Shown: piece by piece, positions 22,577 through 32,814 of the stretch
Numbering within the stretch: position 1 is the first letter of the stretch
Layout of the letters: each line of letters begins with the position of its first letter
Assembly: GCA_905250075.1 (NCBI GenBank)
Contig: CAJNOP010000042.1
Location: forward strand, 907,152-971,151
Reading direction: 5' to 3'
Source of the DNA: Rotaria sp. Silwood1
Taxonomy: Eukaryota > Rotifera > Eurotatoria > Philodinida > Philodinidae
Length of the DNA: 64,000 bases
The notes under the pieces: generated by a model
What the model saw: only the letters and a program-made list of their open reading frames with translations
What the model was told of the DNA's origin: nothing
Database searches by the model: none
Program-made: the position numbers and the translations under genes

Positions 22577-24246
22577 TATATCATTTTCAATCAAGAAAAA
22601 TGAAAGGTATGAAAGAGGAATGAAAATGTTTGTTTCTAGATGCATGGTGGTTGGGCATAATGAACAACGTCAGCCTTAATGGATAGCATTGGATGACAGA
22701 TGCTTCTCTAGATCATACGTGCGAAAAGTTGACTAAGAAGAACCTGAGAGTACTTGAAAGGACTTAAAGTACTGGTACCAAGTAGTATCAGTCCAGAGTC
22801 CAATCTCTTGCTTTATGCAAGTTTTACCAACTCGTATTAGGAAAGATCCGCTTTTTGCTTTTGATGAAGTTCAGTCTAGCTGAACCCAAGCAGTCCTCAG
22901 AAAGTTAGTGATAGGTGCGACGTGTAGTCGAAACTTGAAAAAATTGTTTTTTTTCTGTTCTGCCGAGACGTCGAGCCCCTTGAAAGCCATCGAAAATCGA
23001 GCCCACAGACATATTTACTCATCTTACACTCACTTTCGACTTCTCGGACCCGTTTCGACCACTCAAAATCCATCAAAATTTCGATTACTCGAGGAGAGGA
23101 GGCCCATTGAAAAGATACTTTCGATTACTCGGTATTATTTCGAGCTGCCGAAGCCCATCAAAATATGGTGTGGTCGGTAACATTATCTCATCGCACATTC
23201 CTTTTCGACTCTTCGAACATACTTCAACCACTCAAGTTATATCGATATTTCGACTTGTCCAGGAGAAGAGACCTATCGAGAAGATACTTTCGATTGCTCG
23301 TTTTTATTTTGATCATTGAAAACGTTTTTGACATTTTGTTTTCGAATGATTCTTCACTTTTATTCGATCATCCCATCGGAGAATTTTTTGTTCGCCAGGT
23401 AGTTTTATATAGGTTCATGGTTTTTACAACAAAATGCATCAACTGCAGCTAAACAATATAATAAAAATTGATGTACATTTCCGATGAAACGGTAATCATG
23501 GTTGACTATTAGTTGTTGAAATCTTCGAAAATTCGTAGTTCTTCAAATCGCATATGTTTGCGATTACTCGTTTGCAAAGAACTATCGATGGAATATTCTC
23601 GAACGGTCGATTTGTTTTTCGTCCTCGAAACTATTGAAATAGCTGAAGATTCTTAATTGAAAGAGAATAGTTCCACGAAGTTTATCGCTGTTCTAGTTGC
23701 AATATTTCTTTCATGATTTTTTCTTACATCGTCAAATTAATTAAAATAGAACTTATGCTAAAGCATAAATCTTCTATTTAACAGAAGACAACATATAACA
23801 GAAAAAATTGCTTTTATCTATCATCGACAATAGAAATAAATATCCCATGATTTTTTTCAAAAAAAATTAATTAAAAATATGTTCAAAGAAAATTAAAAAA
23901 ATGTTGAAGTTACAAGTCACGCTCGTCCGTGTGACTCGCTTGACCCTCGACTGCATTAGGTATGCACCAGTTCCAGTCATGACTGGGTCATCAACCATCT
24001 GATCCTTAGTTTGTTAAATGAATAATACTTCCCTCTTGTTTGTCACATTATAAGAAACTGATATGAACCTATTAAAGACCTAATACGAGCTATATCGTAA
24101 CATTAATTGATTATTCATGTGTTACTATGTGTCAACTGTGCTCACATATGGTATCTATATACTAATATCGAGTGTCACGTCTGGTTCCTCTCCAATTGGT
24201 CAATTTTTTTAGCCAATCAGAATTCAGGCTAAAGGTCATAAGGCTA
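22577..24246. other. Intergenic with a spaced direct duplication
   Basis: No supported gene is seen. Segments at about 23018-23140 and 23187-23311 are diverged direct copies (see the separate entry). A 29-bp sequence at 23928-23956 recurs at 24976-25004. Confidence 0.4.
23018..23311 (+). repeat. Two diverged direct copies, period about 169 bp
   Basis: Both copies contain CTCAT, TTTTCGAC, CAACCACTCAA or a close variant, a purine-rich GAGGAGAGGAGG-like run, and GAAAAGATACTTTCGATTACTCG. Divergence is obvious by eye. Function unknown. Confidence 0.6.
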
Positions 24247-24424
24247 TCCTATGGACGTACCCATGGGTCCTCAAAGCCTATACTGTGGGGGTACCCATGG
24301 GTCCTCAAGGACTATTATATGGTGGTACCCATGGGTCCTCAAAGCTTATACTATGGCGTACTCATGGGTCCTCAAGGGCTATTATATTAGGGTACCCATG
24401 AGCCATCAAAGCCTACACTATGGA
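24247..24424 (+). repeat. Minisatellite, five units of 33-34 bp
   Basis: The unit reads GTACCCATGGGTCCTCAAAG followed by a TAT-rich tail. Copies start at 24257, 24291, 24325, 24358 and 24392, and drift slightly. The frames across it only reflect the repeat period. Confidence 0.85.
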
Positions 24425-24426
24425 AG

Positions 24427-24630
24427 TAGGGATGCACGGTTCCGATTCCTAAGAACCGATGGAATCCGTAGGAACCGAAATAAGAACCGTTTGGAACTGG
24501 TAGGAACCGTTTGGAACCGGTAGGAACCGGAAGTGGAACCGATTGGAACTGGTTGGAATCGGAACTGGAACCGATTGGAACCGGAACCAGCCGGAACCAA
24601 TTGGAAGCGACAATGGAACCGGTCGAAACC
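24427..24630 (+). mobile_element. hAT-like end with GGAACCG arms, truncated
   Basis: TAGGGATGCACGG at 24427 has the form of a hAT-type terminal inverted repeat. It is followed by about 190 bp of degenerate GGAACCGATT/GGTAGGAACCG units. No matching right end was found; the sequence runs directly into TGTGGG-like repeats at about 24631. Confidence 0.55.
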
Positions 24631-24705
24631 GGTGGGTGGGGGTGTGGGTGTGTGGGCGTGGGTGTGGGTGTGTGGGCGTTGGTGTGGGTGTGCGTGCGGG
24701 AGTCT
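24631..24705 (+). repeat. G-rich telomere-like tract fused to the hAT-like remnant
   Basis: About 75 bp of GGTGTG/TGTGGG units with some GGCG variants, beginning where the GGAACCG repeats stop. Unlike most sites there is no C-rich partner close by. Confidence 0.75.
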
Positions 24706-24767
24706 GTCTATTGGAGTAGATATGTGGCTCTTCTGATGTTCATCTCTCATCTCCATTCAGTCCCATA

Positions 24768-24950
24768 TAGGGGTGGCACTTTATCTTTACTTTACTGAGT
24801 AAAGTAAAGTTAGGTTACTTTACTTTACTTTACTCAGTAAAGTTAGCCTACTTTACTTTACTGGATAAAGTAAAGTAACTGTACTTTACCCGAAAAGTAA
24901 AGTAAAGTAAAGTAAAGTGAAGTATCTCTTACTTTACAGAAAAAGTTAGA
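24768..24950 (+). mobile_element. Element end TAGGGGTGGCAC with TTTAC/GTAAA arms
   Basis: TAGGGGTGGCACTTTA looks like a hAT-type end and leads into about 170 bp of intermixed TTTAC and GTAAA units that can fold on themselves. The opposite end is not found, so it is probably truncated. Confidence 0.5.
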
Positions 24951-25838
24951 TGAAGTAATACAAGTATCGGTTGCCCGTGTGACTCGCTTGACCCTCGACT
25001 GCATATTCGGTCCTTTCCATTTTTTCTTCCTATTTACAGTCTTCAACACAGCTAGTATCCGATGTTCCAAAAGAGTGGGTAGGTATGTGTACGCTGACAT
25101 TGGCGTCAATCTCATTGTGCGTAATTTTATGCTGGCCCGGATGAACATTTTGTCACAAATGCATCCAATGAAATTGATACCATCACATTGACACTCAACA
25201 ATAAATCTAAGGAACCACACTATGATGACGACACCCATATGTACCCAAAAAGGAGCTTATATTCAGCTTTCTGAGAGGTAATGAAGCAAAGCTCATTCGC
25301 GACACTTTCGTGGAAACGCGCCATACTCCTTAAAATTTCTACTAAAAGTCCGTTCGCTTGCTGACACATCTGCGACAATATTGTTTACTAGAGCGTCCGC
25401 TAGCAAAATAGGGCTTACTTGAGCTTCTAGCTTACAATTAATCATATTAGGTCTGGTCTATAATCGGACTATCACACTTGAAAGAAGCTCCTACTCATAT
25501 TAGCCATCAGACTGGATAGGTCGTTTCAATATATCCAAATACATTTCGACATTTGAATCAGTATCGACAAGAAAGCATCCCACCAAGGAAACCCCCGTTT
25601 ATTTCATTCAAATAGCATTCGGATAGAACGAATATGAATTCAATAAATAATGTTTTCCCTCAAATGTACTATTCAAATATCCCACACGTGCAGAAAAGCC
25701 GTTCTCACACTTTATTTCAAAATATTTCTCAGTTCTTAGCAACTGCTACTCCTTATTCAAACCCGTATGACCTAAACTGCTGATGTCTATTTGATCAATA
25801 CCAGCAGATTGAAGCATTCCCTTAAGGGACTTTCTAGT

Positions 25839-25896
25839 GCAGCGGCTAATCGTTCGTCGGCGCCCCTCCGGGGCGCCACTCACGACTAGCCGCTGC
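25839..25896. repeat. Strong GC-rich hairpin
   Basis: The outer stem is GCAGCGGCTA (25839-25848) with TAGCCGCTGC (25887-25896). The inner stem is GGCGCCCC (25859-25866) with GGGGCGCC (25870-25877), closed by a 3-base loop. It stands out sharply in AT-rich surroundings. It may be a structured RNA, a recombination site or an element end. Confidence 0.6.
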
Positions 25897-26226
25897 TATG
25901 TTTCGTTCTATTTCTCCACAGCACCATCCTTTTTTATTTACACTTCATCTAATCCCAAACTCGGCTTAATTCGAAAAACCATTAGATCTATAGCATGAGA
26001 ATTCTCAACGGAGATTTCTAAACCAAAGCTTCGTTGTAAACTATTTCTGATTTCTTCAATTTCATTCTGCAGCTGAAAAATCTGAGTCTTATCGAAATAC
26101 TTCATTAAGAAAATATTAGTGCAGTTTTCTCAAAAAACTCGGTTTCTACATTAAAAAGAAAATTTTCGAAAAAAAAATTTTTCAAAAAAATTTCAGGTGT
26201 TTTCGAAATTTTTTTTTTTCCAAAAA

Positions 26227-26293
26227 GTCTGTTTGTGACAGGTCAAAAAAACATTTTCGAAAACAATGTCTTTTTGACCTGCCACAAACAGAC
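26227..26293. repeat. Hairpin with GTCTGTTTGTG arms
   Basis: GTCTGTTTGTG, AGGTC and a run of A on the left pair with TTTTTGACCTG and CACAAACAGAC on the right. The stem is about 25 bp with one mismatch. It is followed by CA/GA-rich sequence. Confidence 0.6.
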
Positions 26294-26310
26294 AGACAAA
26301 CGCATTTTAG

Positions 26311-26585
26311 TTTTTTTCATATGACCCTCCCTACAGTCGAGGGAATATCGTTATTTTCTCAAAAAACCCTTTCCTTGATCCAAAAAATTCAATTGAAAAT
26401 TTTGAAAAAACTAACTTCAGATTCCGATTCCCCGACCCCGATTTACTTTCGTCAACGTTTAGAGAAAAGAACTTTAAATGGATGTTTTTTTCACCCTGAT
26501 GTTCTTTTGACCCCGATGCAGACACACAGACACACACACACACAATCTTTTTTTTTTTCATATGACCCTCCCTACAGTCGAGGAA
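26311..26585 (+). repeat. Direct repeat pair ending in CCCTCCCTACAGTCGAGG
   Basis: The ~32-bp sequence beginning TTTTTTTCATATGACC and ending CCTACAGTCGAGG occurs at about 26311-26342 and 26552-26583. Both copies follow a stretch rich in ACAGACA or CACACA. The sequence between them has no supported gene. Confidence 0.65.
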
Positions 26586-27036
26586 ATATATATTTTATGA
26601 CGATGTGTAGCTTTATCAAAGAATTAAATGTCATGTTTACTTCACTTGATCTATACAAGCTTCGTAATCGTAAGTACCTATGTTCGAATCTTCTCTTCTG
26701 CAAAAATACCCGATAGTTCGTCGAGGGCTCGAAAAAATGGGATACATGAAACAAATATTTTTTGAAAATTTTATAGAATTTCGAGCGCTCCGAATACCGA
26801 CCGCTCGAGCCTCTGTTAATTTGACCCATCGAAATCGATCTAGGAAGGGTGTGTTGAGGGCACCGCACTTCCAGATCGACACCTCGAAACACCCATCGAG
26901 TGGCTGCTTGGGGAGCACGCATTTATTCGACTAGAAAATTTCAGAAAAGACTTGCATTTGAAAGAGTGATAAACGCGAACTTGTGTCTAATTTGCACGCA
27001 TTGATCTAATATTTTCTTGTCTTTGATGGTGTTTAA

Positions 27037-27917
27037 CCCTTGGAAGACGGAATTTTTTTTAAACGAAAAATCGTTTTTCGACCTCTTTATTTTATTTTAA
27101 ATCAAAATGGCTACATAAAAATCTTATGATTATCAAAAAAACAATTCTTTTCATCTTTTAAACAAAATCTTTTTTGCTCACATCCTTGTAGTTACTGATT
27201 TTCTTCGGCTTGTTACTTTGTTTCTTTCCTATTCTATAAACGTTTGTTTGATCAGTAATCAGACTTAAAATTTCTTCGGTAAAAAAAAGTTCTAAGAACT
27301 GAAATTGAAGTTAGGTCTTTGAGAGAGATTGAGGTAAAGCACCATGCGTGACATAAATTGCATTTATTGAATGCAGTACCTCTTCATATACATCCAAATC
27401 ATCATCAGAGAGTTCAAGCGCATCTAAGTTATTGTCTAGTTCGTCGAAACCGAAGTCACTCTCGCTAGTGTCATCACTGGCAGATGAATCACAGGACTCG
27501 TCATTGAATTCATTATTTCCATAGAATTCCATTTATTTAGTTTTAATGGTACAAACGGCATAAAGAAATCGAGTACGAGTTAGAAGGAAAAATGATATGC
27601 TTCTCAAATTTAAGGATAATGTAAACTCGTCAATGAGAACGAGAATATATATACGCCCAATAATGAATGAGAATATTCTCGAAAATAAAAGATCAGAGGA
27701 GAAGAGAAAAAGTATGACGTCATTGTACCTCAACAGCAAGAACAACAAATATTTGAAAAAAATTTATACGAGACAGAGAAAGAAAGAAAAGAAAAGTATG
27801 AAATGATAAATGCAGTTGTTTATGACCTCATATATTTAATAGTTTAATGTGAAATAAATACTTTTTTCTTTCCTGAAAAATAGGTTGTCCAAAAATGAAC
27901 CACCCGTCCTCAAAGGG
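27037..27917 (-). mobile_element. Internally deleted piggyBac-type element
   Basis: Flanked by TTAA (27033-27036 and 27918-27921). The ends are imperfect inverted repeats: CCCTTGGAAGACGG on the left, and CCCTTTGAGGACGGG read inward from the right. It holds a short acidic frame (27311-27532, minus) resembling the N-terminus of a piggyBac transposase, with a TATA-like ATATATAT upstream of it at about 27645-27652. The catalytic core is absent, so it would depend on a transposase from elsewhere. Confidence 0.75.
27311..27532 (-). pseudogene. piggyBac transposase N-terminal remnant
   Basis: An ATG-initiated frame of 73 residues, mostly Asp, Glu and Ser (SCDSSASDDTSESDFGFDEL and DALELSDDDLDVYEEV). 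Acidic N-termini of this kind precede the DDE domain in piggyBac transposases, as in the intact copy at 61788-63464. Nothing catalytic follows. Identification rests on the flanking element ends more than on the peptide. Confidence 0.5.
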
Positions 27918-27991
27918 TTAAACAATGACGCATAACTGAATCATTTTAACATAACTCTTAAAAAAATATCTTTCGTCTTTTTATTATTCAC

Positions 27992-28275
27992 CTGACATTT
28001 TTCTTGAGAGATTTGTCGTTTGGTTTACATAAAGCCTTGTACGATCGAATATTTTCCAAGTAGCCATATGTACTGGGAGAAATAGATGACGAAGGCTCTT
28101 CAGAATGTTTCACTTCGTCAACGGAATCAATTTCACTGTGCACTTGAAATGATCTGTAAGGTCGACGAGCCAACAGACGAAGACGTCGACGTGAGTTGCT
28201 CGTACTATTAGGCGACAATTGTGAGTGAGCCTTGTCGGGAAATACTTGAATTTGATCTTGTTCCGAATCGGCCAT
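27992..28275 (-). CDS. First exon of an unknown protein, next to piggyBac remnant
   Basis: An ATG start (MADSEQDQIQVFPDKAHSQL) opens about 95 codons, ending at a CAG|GTGAAT donor at 27992/27991. A run of TATATATATATA lies about 85-95 bp upstream (28356-28370), fitting a TATA promoter on this strand. The protein is Ser- and Arg-rich (NSRRRLRLLARRPYRSF) and hydrophilic. I do not recognise it. The expected next exon was not found; the piggyBac remnant starts only about 75 bp downstream and may sit in the intron. Confidence 0.45.
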
Positions 28276-28695
28276 TTTAAGAGAAATATATGTTTGCGCT
28301 TATGGTGTATTGTGAATATTTTATTCTCGCGTTTCTTGTGCAATACTTAGTGTTCTGTATATATATATATATCATCGCTCCGTGTACAGAATCAATCAAC
28401 TATGACTGCTCTTTCGTATATGTCGGGGGGAAGTAATAAATTGCACCGAGCAACCCTTGCTTTAACGATGAGAAAGAAATAAGAGAGCGAAAGCACCAAT
28501 TAAGATTAAATTGGCTCCCCCGAAGGATCTGTGAGGCTCTCGCTTGGGAATGTATAGTAGAACTAATGATTTTAGTCTGCTAAAGAATTAAAGAGCTTAT
28601 ATAAACTGCCTACCTTCCTTTGTCGTCGTAATATATAGTGACGGTGTGAAGTGATTGTATTTAAAATGTTTTATTTTGAAAAAGAATAAAACCTA

Positions 28696-29589
28696 CCCAG
28701 GACGAAGAATCCGACAGTTGGATTCCCTGGAAAATCCGGCAACTTCCGACGGGGAATCCGACAACTTCCGACAGGATCCTATCGGAAGTTGCCGGAATCC
28801 TTGTTACGGTAATCCGATCGGAAGTTGTCGGAATATCAGATCCACGATTTCCAACAGTTGGATCCGATTGTCGGAAAAAGTCGGATACACTCAGAATCCG
28901 ATGGAATCGTGCTGATTTTATTTATACATAAAAATTAAATTAAATTAAAATTAAAATAATAAAATTTTATTTAAAATTGAATTAAATACAATAAAATAAA
29001 ATAAATAAAATACAAATAAAATACAAAAAAATTAAATAAAGTAAAATTAAAATAAAATTAATAAAGTAAAACAAAAATAAGATAAACTAAATAACTACAT
29101 TACAAAATACAAAAATAAAATTAAAAGTAAAGAAATAAAATAAAATAAAAATAAAACAAAATGAATAAAATAAAAATAAAATAAAACTTAAATAAAAATA
29201 AAATTAATAAAGTAAAATAAAAATAAAAATTAATAAAATAAAATAAAAATAAAATGAAATTTAATACAATAAAATAAAATACAGAAAATAGAATAAATAT
29301 AATAAAAATAAAGTAAAAAAAATGAAATAAAGTTAAAATAAAATAAATAAAACTAAATACAAAAAAATTAGATTAAATTAAAAGAAAAGAAAAATAAAAT
29401 AAATTAAAATATATATAAAAAAAAACAAAACAAAATAAAATGAAAAGAGAATAAATTAAAATTAAAATACAATAGAATTAAAAAAATAAAAATAAAATAA
29501 ATGAATAACGTATCTAATTATATAGATACTTTCATAGCATCGGATTTCGTCGGATCCGATAGGATCCGACAGTGTGATTTCGACCTGGG
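28696..29589. mobile_element. CCCAGG-ended element with TCCGAC arms and (TAAAA)n core
   Basis: The left end is CCCAGGACGAAGAATCC, the right end (inward) CCCAGGTCGAAATCAC. A TA dinucleotide flanks both sides (28694-28695, 29590-29591). The arms are mixtures of ATCCGACAACTTCC and its complement. The core (about 28920-29515) is an AT-only low-complexity tract of TAAAA/TAAAT. No coding frame. It belongs to the same family as 37815-38112. Confidence 0.75.
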
Positions 29590-30540
29590 TAAGAATAACT
29601 AACAATCAAGAACGTAATAATAAAGAAAAGATGAAGAGGGGAAAGATGGTCAACGAACGAAGAAAAAAACAAACAACTGAAAAAGATCAAACAAGATACA
29701 TTAAAGAGAAGAGGAGAAAACCAATAACAAATAGTGAGCAAAGTTAGCGTCATATAGTGACATCTGTTGACGCTAATAGGATCCGATTTCTTATATCACG
29801 AAGTCTGATGCAAGCTGCTCAAAAGCGATCGCTGGTACAATTAGACCTATATCACTGATTTGTGCCGTATACAGATCAGTTGGAACAGTCAAAATCTACA
29901 GGTCACCAAGTGTAAATTAAATTTGACCATTGGCGAGTGCTACGAACTGATATATAACATATCCAAGAAAAATATTGAGCGGCATGTAATCTCATGAGCG
30001 ACATTGACTTGAAACACCTTTTTGGTACTCAGGGAACGGAATGGGAATTTCGTTTTGAACTTCTAATCAAATGGTTAAAAAGACTTTAATTGAATTTCTG
30101 AGTCACGAGACCCCATGTAAAAAAAACGGTCGAATAATCAGATCAAAATTGATTTGTCTCACAATAATCACAAAAAAATTGATTAAATATGTCAATTTTA
30201 GATTAAATTTAAAGAATCAATTAATTTTAATAGGTTTCAACAGGCCGTAATCAATTAAAACCGATTTTCCCACGGAAAATCTCTCAAATCCATTAAAAAT
30301 TGAATCGATTCTAATGAAAACATTAAAATTTCTTTTTTACATACAATTTTGGGCTCCAGTAAAAAAGTTAGAGAAAAACCCAGACGACAATGCATTAGAG
30401 TCTGATTCAGAATCTATTAAAATCATACGCTTTTTCATCGTTCATTAATGTATCAGGAACCGATTATAATGTACAATGAAGAAAAGGATATCAAAGTTGC
30501 ATCGATTATTCTCTTTTATTTCAATTATAATCGATTGAAT
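29590..30540. other. Intergenic, no gene seen
   Basis: AT-rich sequence without supported exons, including a purine-rich block at about 29600-29740. Confidence 0.35.
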
Positions 30541-30919
30541 TGTGAGGGTGTGAGTGTGGGTGTTGGTGTGGGTGTGTGGAGGGTGTGGGTGTGGATGTGG
30601 GTGTGGGGGGGGGTGTGGGTGGGTGTGGATGGGCACTGGTGTGGGTGTGTGGGTGTGGGGTGTGGATGTGGGGTGTGGGTGTGGTGGGTGGGGGTGGATG
30701 TGGGGTGTGGGTGTGGTGGGTGTGGGGTGTGGATGTGGGTGTGGGTGGTGTGGGTGTGGGTGGGGCGGGGGGTATGCGTGTGCGTGTTGATGATCGTCAA
30801 TAGTAGACGAACAGACGCACACCCACACCCACACCCACACGTACACACCCACATCCCACACCCACACCCCACACCCACACCCACACCCACATCTACACCG
30901 ACACACCCACACTCACCCT
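30541..30919. repeat. Large head-to-head TGTGGG array (telomere-fusion orientation)
   Basis: About 250 bp of TGTGGG/GGTGTG units (30541-30790) are followed by a 24-bp unique spacer and about 105 bp of CCCACA units (30815-30919). Order on the plus strand is G-rich then C-rich. The units are imperfect, with GGATGTGGGG variants. The long frames across it on both strands are repeat artefacts. Confidence 0.9.
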
Positions 30920-31914
30920 GAAGGAAAAGGACTTTCTACTTGACTATCAACATCAAATCAATCGCCGGTTTTCTAGAAAATATTACTTAAGATTTTGAGA
31001 GTTACAAAATGAAATAAATTAGTTGTAAGCAATTCTTTCAGCTTCAGAGTTACGAATATTGTTTTAAAGAGTGTGCTTTTATTAGCCGAATATCTTCAGA
31101 AAAATTGTACATTGACTACAACCTGTCGTACCGGAAATTTTTGAATCGGACTCATCCTCACGATATTCTCAATTCGAAAAAAGGATTCTTTTTTTTTCAT
31201 TTATGTTTAACACTTGACACATTCTATACATCTCTCAAAGTATCATCTTGAGATTGATCAAATAAGAATGTAGTCATTGTTGACTTTTGCTTTTAGAATA
31301 TTCAGTGTAGAGTTCTACTTGACTAGTTCTAGAGCCTAGATGATAACATCTGGCCTAAGAAATTTTTAAATAAAAGTGACGTTTAGCTTCAAATGTAGCA
31401 GTCGATTCAATTTCATCATCAACTATAACAGTTACATTTCCAGCATGGGATAATTATATTTGCTAAATTCTGAATGTATTTTTTTTTGTCCAGTTGATGT
31501 TGTTAAATCAAAGCTAACATCATCATTTTTCAATAATTTGTCAATTTAACTTATTTAACTGAACGATTTTTTAATTCTTTTACAGATTCAATTTTCGGCT
31601 AATCTTAAATCAACTGTAAAACATGTAGGGTATGGGTGTAAGAAGAGAGCAACAACCACACTCACACTCACATCCAAACCCACACCCACACCCACACTTG
31701 ACTCTGCTTCTTTCATCACGCAATTCTCTTCTCCTCCAACACATGTGCTTGTTTTTCTATTTTGCTTTAACCTTGAAAATCACAAAAAAACGGGTAGAAA
31801 GAGCACTTGTAGAAGGCCTCGATATATATTGAGGCCAAACATACTTGAAAGCTTGTTATAAAATAACAACGAAAAATAATTTATGTGGGTATGCTTGAAG
31901 TGTTACTTCAATGA
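30920..31914. other. Intergenic with a short telomere-like pair
   Basis: Non-coding. A weak G-rich piece (TAGGGTATGGGTGTA, about 31626-31640) is followed by a C-rich piece (about 31654-31698, CACACTCACAC then CCCACACCCACACCCACAC). It ends at the assembly gap. Confidence 0.55.
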
Positions 31915-32014
31915 NNNNNNNNNNNNNNNNNNNNNNNNNNNNNNNNNNNNNNNNNNNNNNNNNNNNNNNNNNNNNNNNNNNNNNNNNNNNNNNNNNNNNN
32001 NNNNNNNNNNNNNN
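31915..32014. other. Assembly gap (100 N)
   Basis: 100 Ns. It removes the start of the ADP-ribosyltransferase gene. Confidence 0.99.
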
Positions 32015-32016
32015 TT

Positions 32017-32814
32017 TTACTACCAGTGATACTTGCTACTTCAACATTTTCATCTCAGGAGTCGCAGAATGAAAAGGAACTTGATTGGCTACGAACATAT
32101 GGTTATATTACGGGTTGTTATTGGAACCTGCAACTACAGAACAAGAATAAAACAATTGCTGAAGTTGTTGAAGAGGCTGCTCATGGAATTATTAAAGAAG
32201 GATCAGCAATTGGTAAAGTACATGAAGCACAATGGCTCTCTCAGCAATTAGTAGCTATCAAAGGTTTTGGTTCCAACATCAACGCAAACTTTATTCAGTG
32301 CTTTCCTTCGGAAATCGGTGAAACATGCGCCTATCTCTATACAAAAGAGTCATTTTTGTATAAATTAATTAATTTCATTCTTCGTGATCCACATTCTATC
32401 ACTCTTGAACAAGTGAAAAGCTTAGGACCATTCTGTTGGCTACTTGATTGGTATTTGTATGATAATCCTACAACAGATGTTCTAACAGTATATCGTAGTT
32501 TAAATCTAGACGATGAACAGCAAAAGCAATTCATGGAAGAAGTAATGAAATTCACATCGTTCATTTCTACAAGTCGTAGCCGCGAAGTTGCTGACTTTTA
32601 CAATGGCAATACACTTCTCATTATTGATCTAAATCTGCGTCATAAGGACAATAAACGTACTCTTTCTGGTAGAGACGTATCATCGCTATCTGATTTTCCG
32701 GAAGAAGAAGAATTCCTAATTTGGCCAGGGAGAGATTTTGGTTTTGTTAGATATGAGTATGATATTGTGAAGAAGAAACATGTCATTTATTTAAAGTCGT
32801 TAATTTGGGACTAA
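32017..32814 (+). CDS. Arginine-specific ADP-ribosyltransferase-like protein, 5' end missing
   Basis: The frame is open from the gap to a TAA and codes for about 265 residues. No ATG lies near the start, so the gene begins in or before the gap. The R-S-E signature of the ART (PF01129-type) fold is complete: R in LTVYRSLNL, S-T-S in FTSFISTSRSREVADFY, and the acidic run in FPEEEEFLIWPG that supplies the E-x-E pair for arginine-directed transfer. These enzymes move ADP-ribose from NAD+ to arginine side chains. Family members are abundant in rotifers. Target and location cannot be read here, and any signal peptide would be in the gap. The C-terminal tail (RYEYDIVKKKHVIYLKSL) fits the family. No internal stop is seen. 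Confidence 0.8.
   Translation, partial: LLPVILATSTFSSQESQNEKELDWLRTYGYITGCYWNLQLQNKNKTIAEVVEEAAHGIIKEGSAIGKVHEAQWLSQQLVAIKGFGSNINANFIQCFPSEIGETCAYLYTKESFLYKLINFILRDPHSITLEQVKSLGPFCWLLDWYLYDNPTTDVLTVYRSLNLDDEQQKQFMEEVMKFTSFISTSRSREVADFYNGNTLLIIDLNLRHKDNKRTLSGRDVSSLSDFPEEEEFLIWPGRDFGFVRYEYDIVKKKHVIYLKSLIWD

Noticed and set aside
24172-24798. Several open frames of 65-110 codons on both strands
   Set aside because: They follow the minisatellite and GGAACCG/TGTGGG repeats and show only the repeat period.
28696-28706. Longer 8-bp target duplication AAGAATAA around the 894-bp CCCAGG element
   Set aside because: It would make the ends asymmetric; the TA dinucleotide matches the 2-bp duplication proved by the frame-restoring copy at 37815.
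30445-30921. Long open frames on both strands (up to 157 codons) rich in Gly/Val/Trp/Cys or His/Pro/Thr
   Set aside because: They are translations of the TGTGGG array; six-base repeats stay open in all frames.
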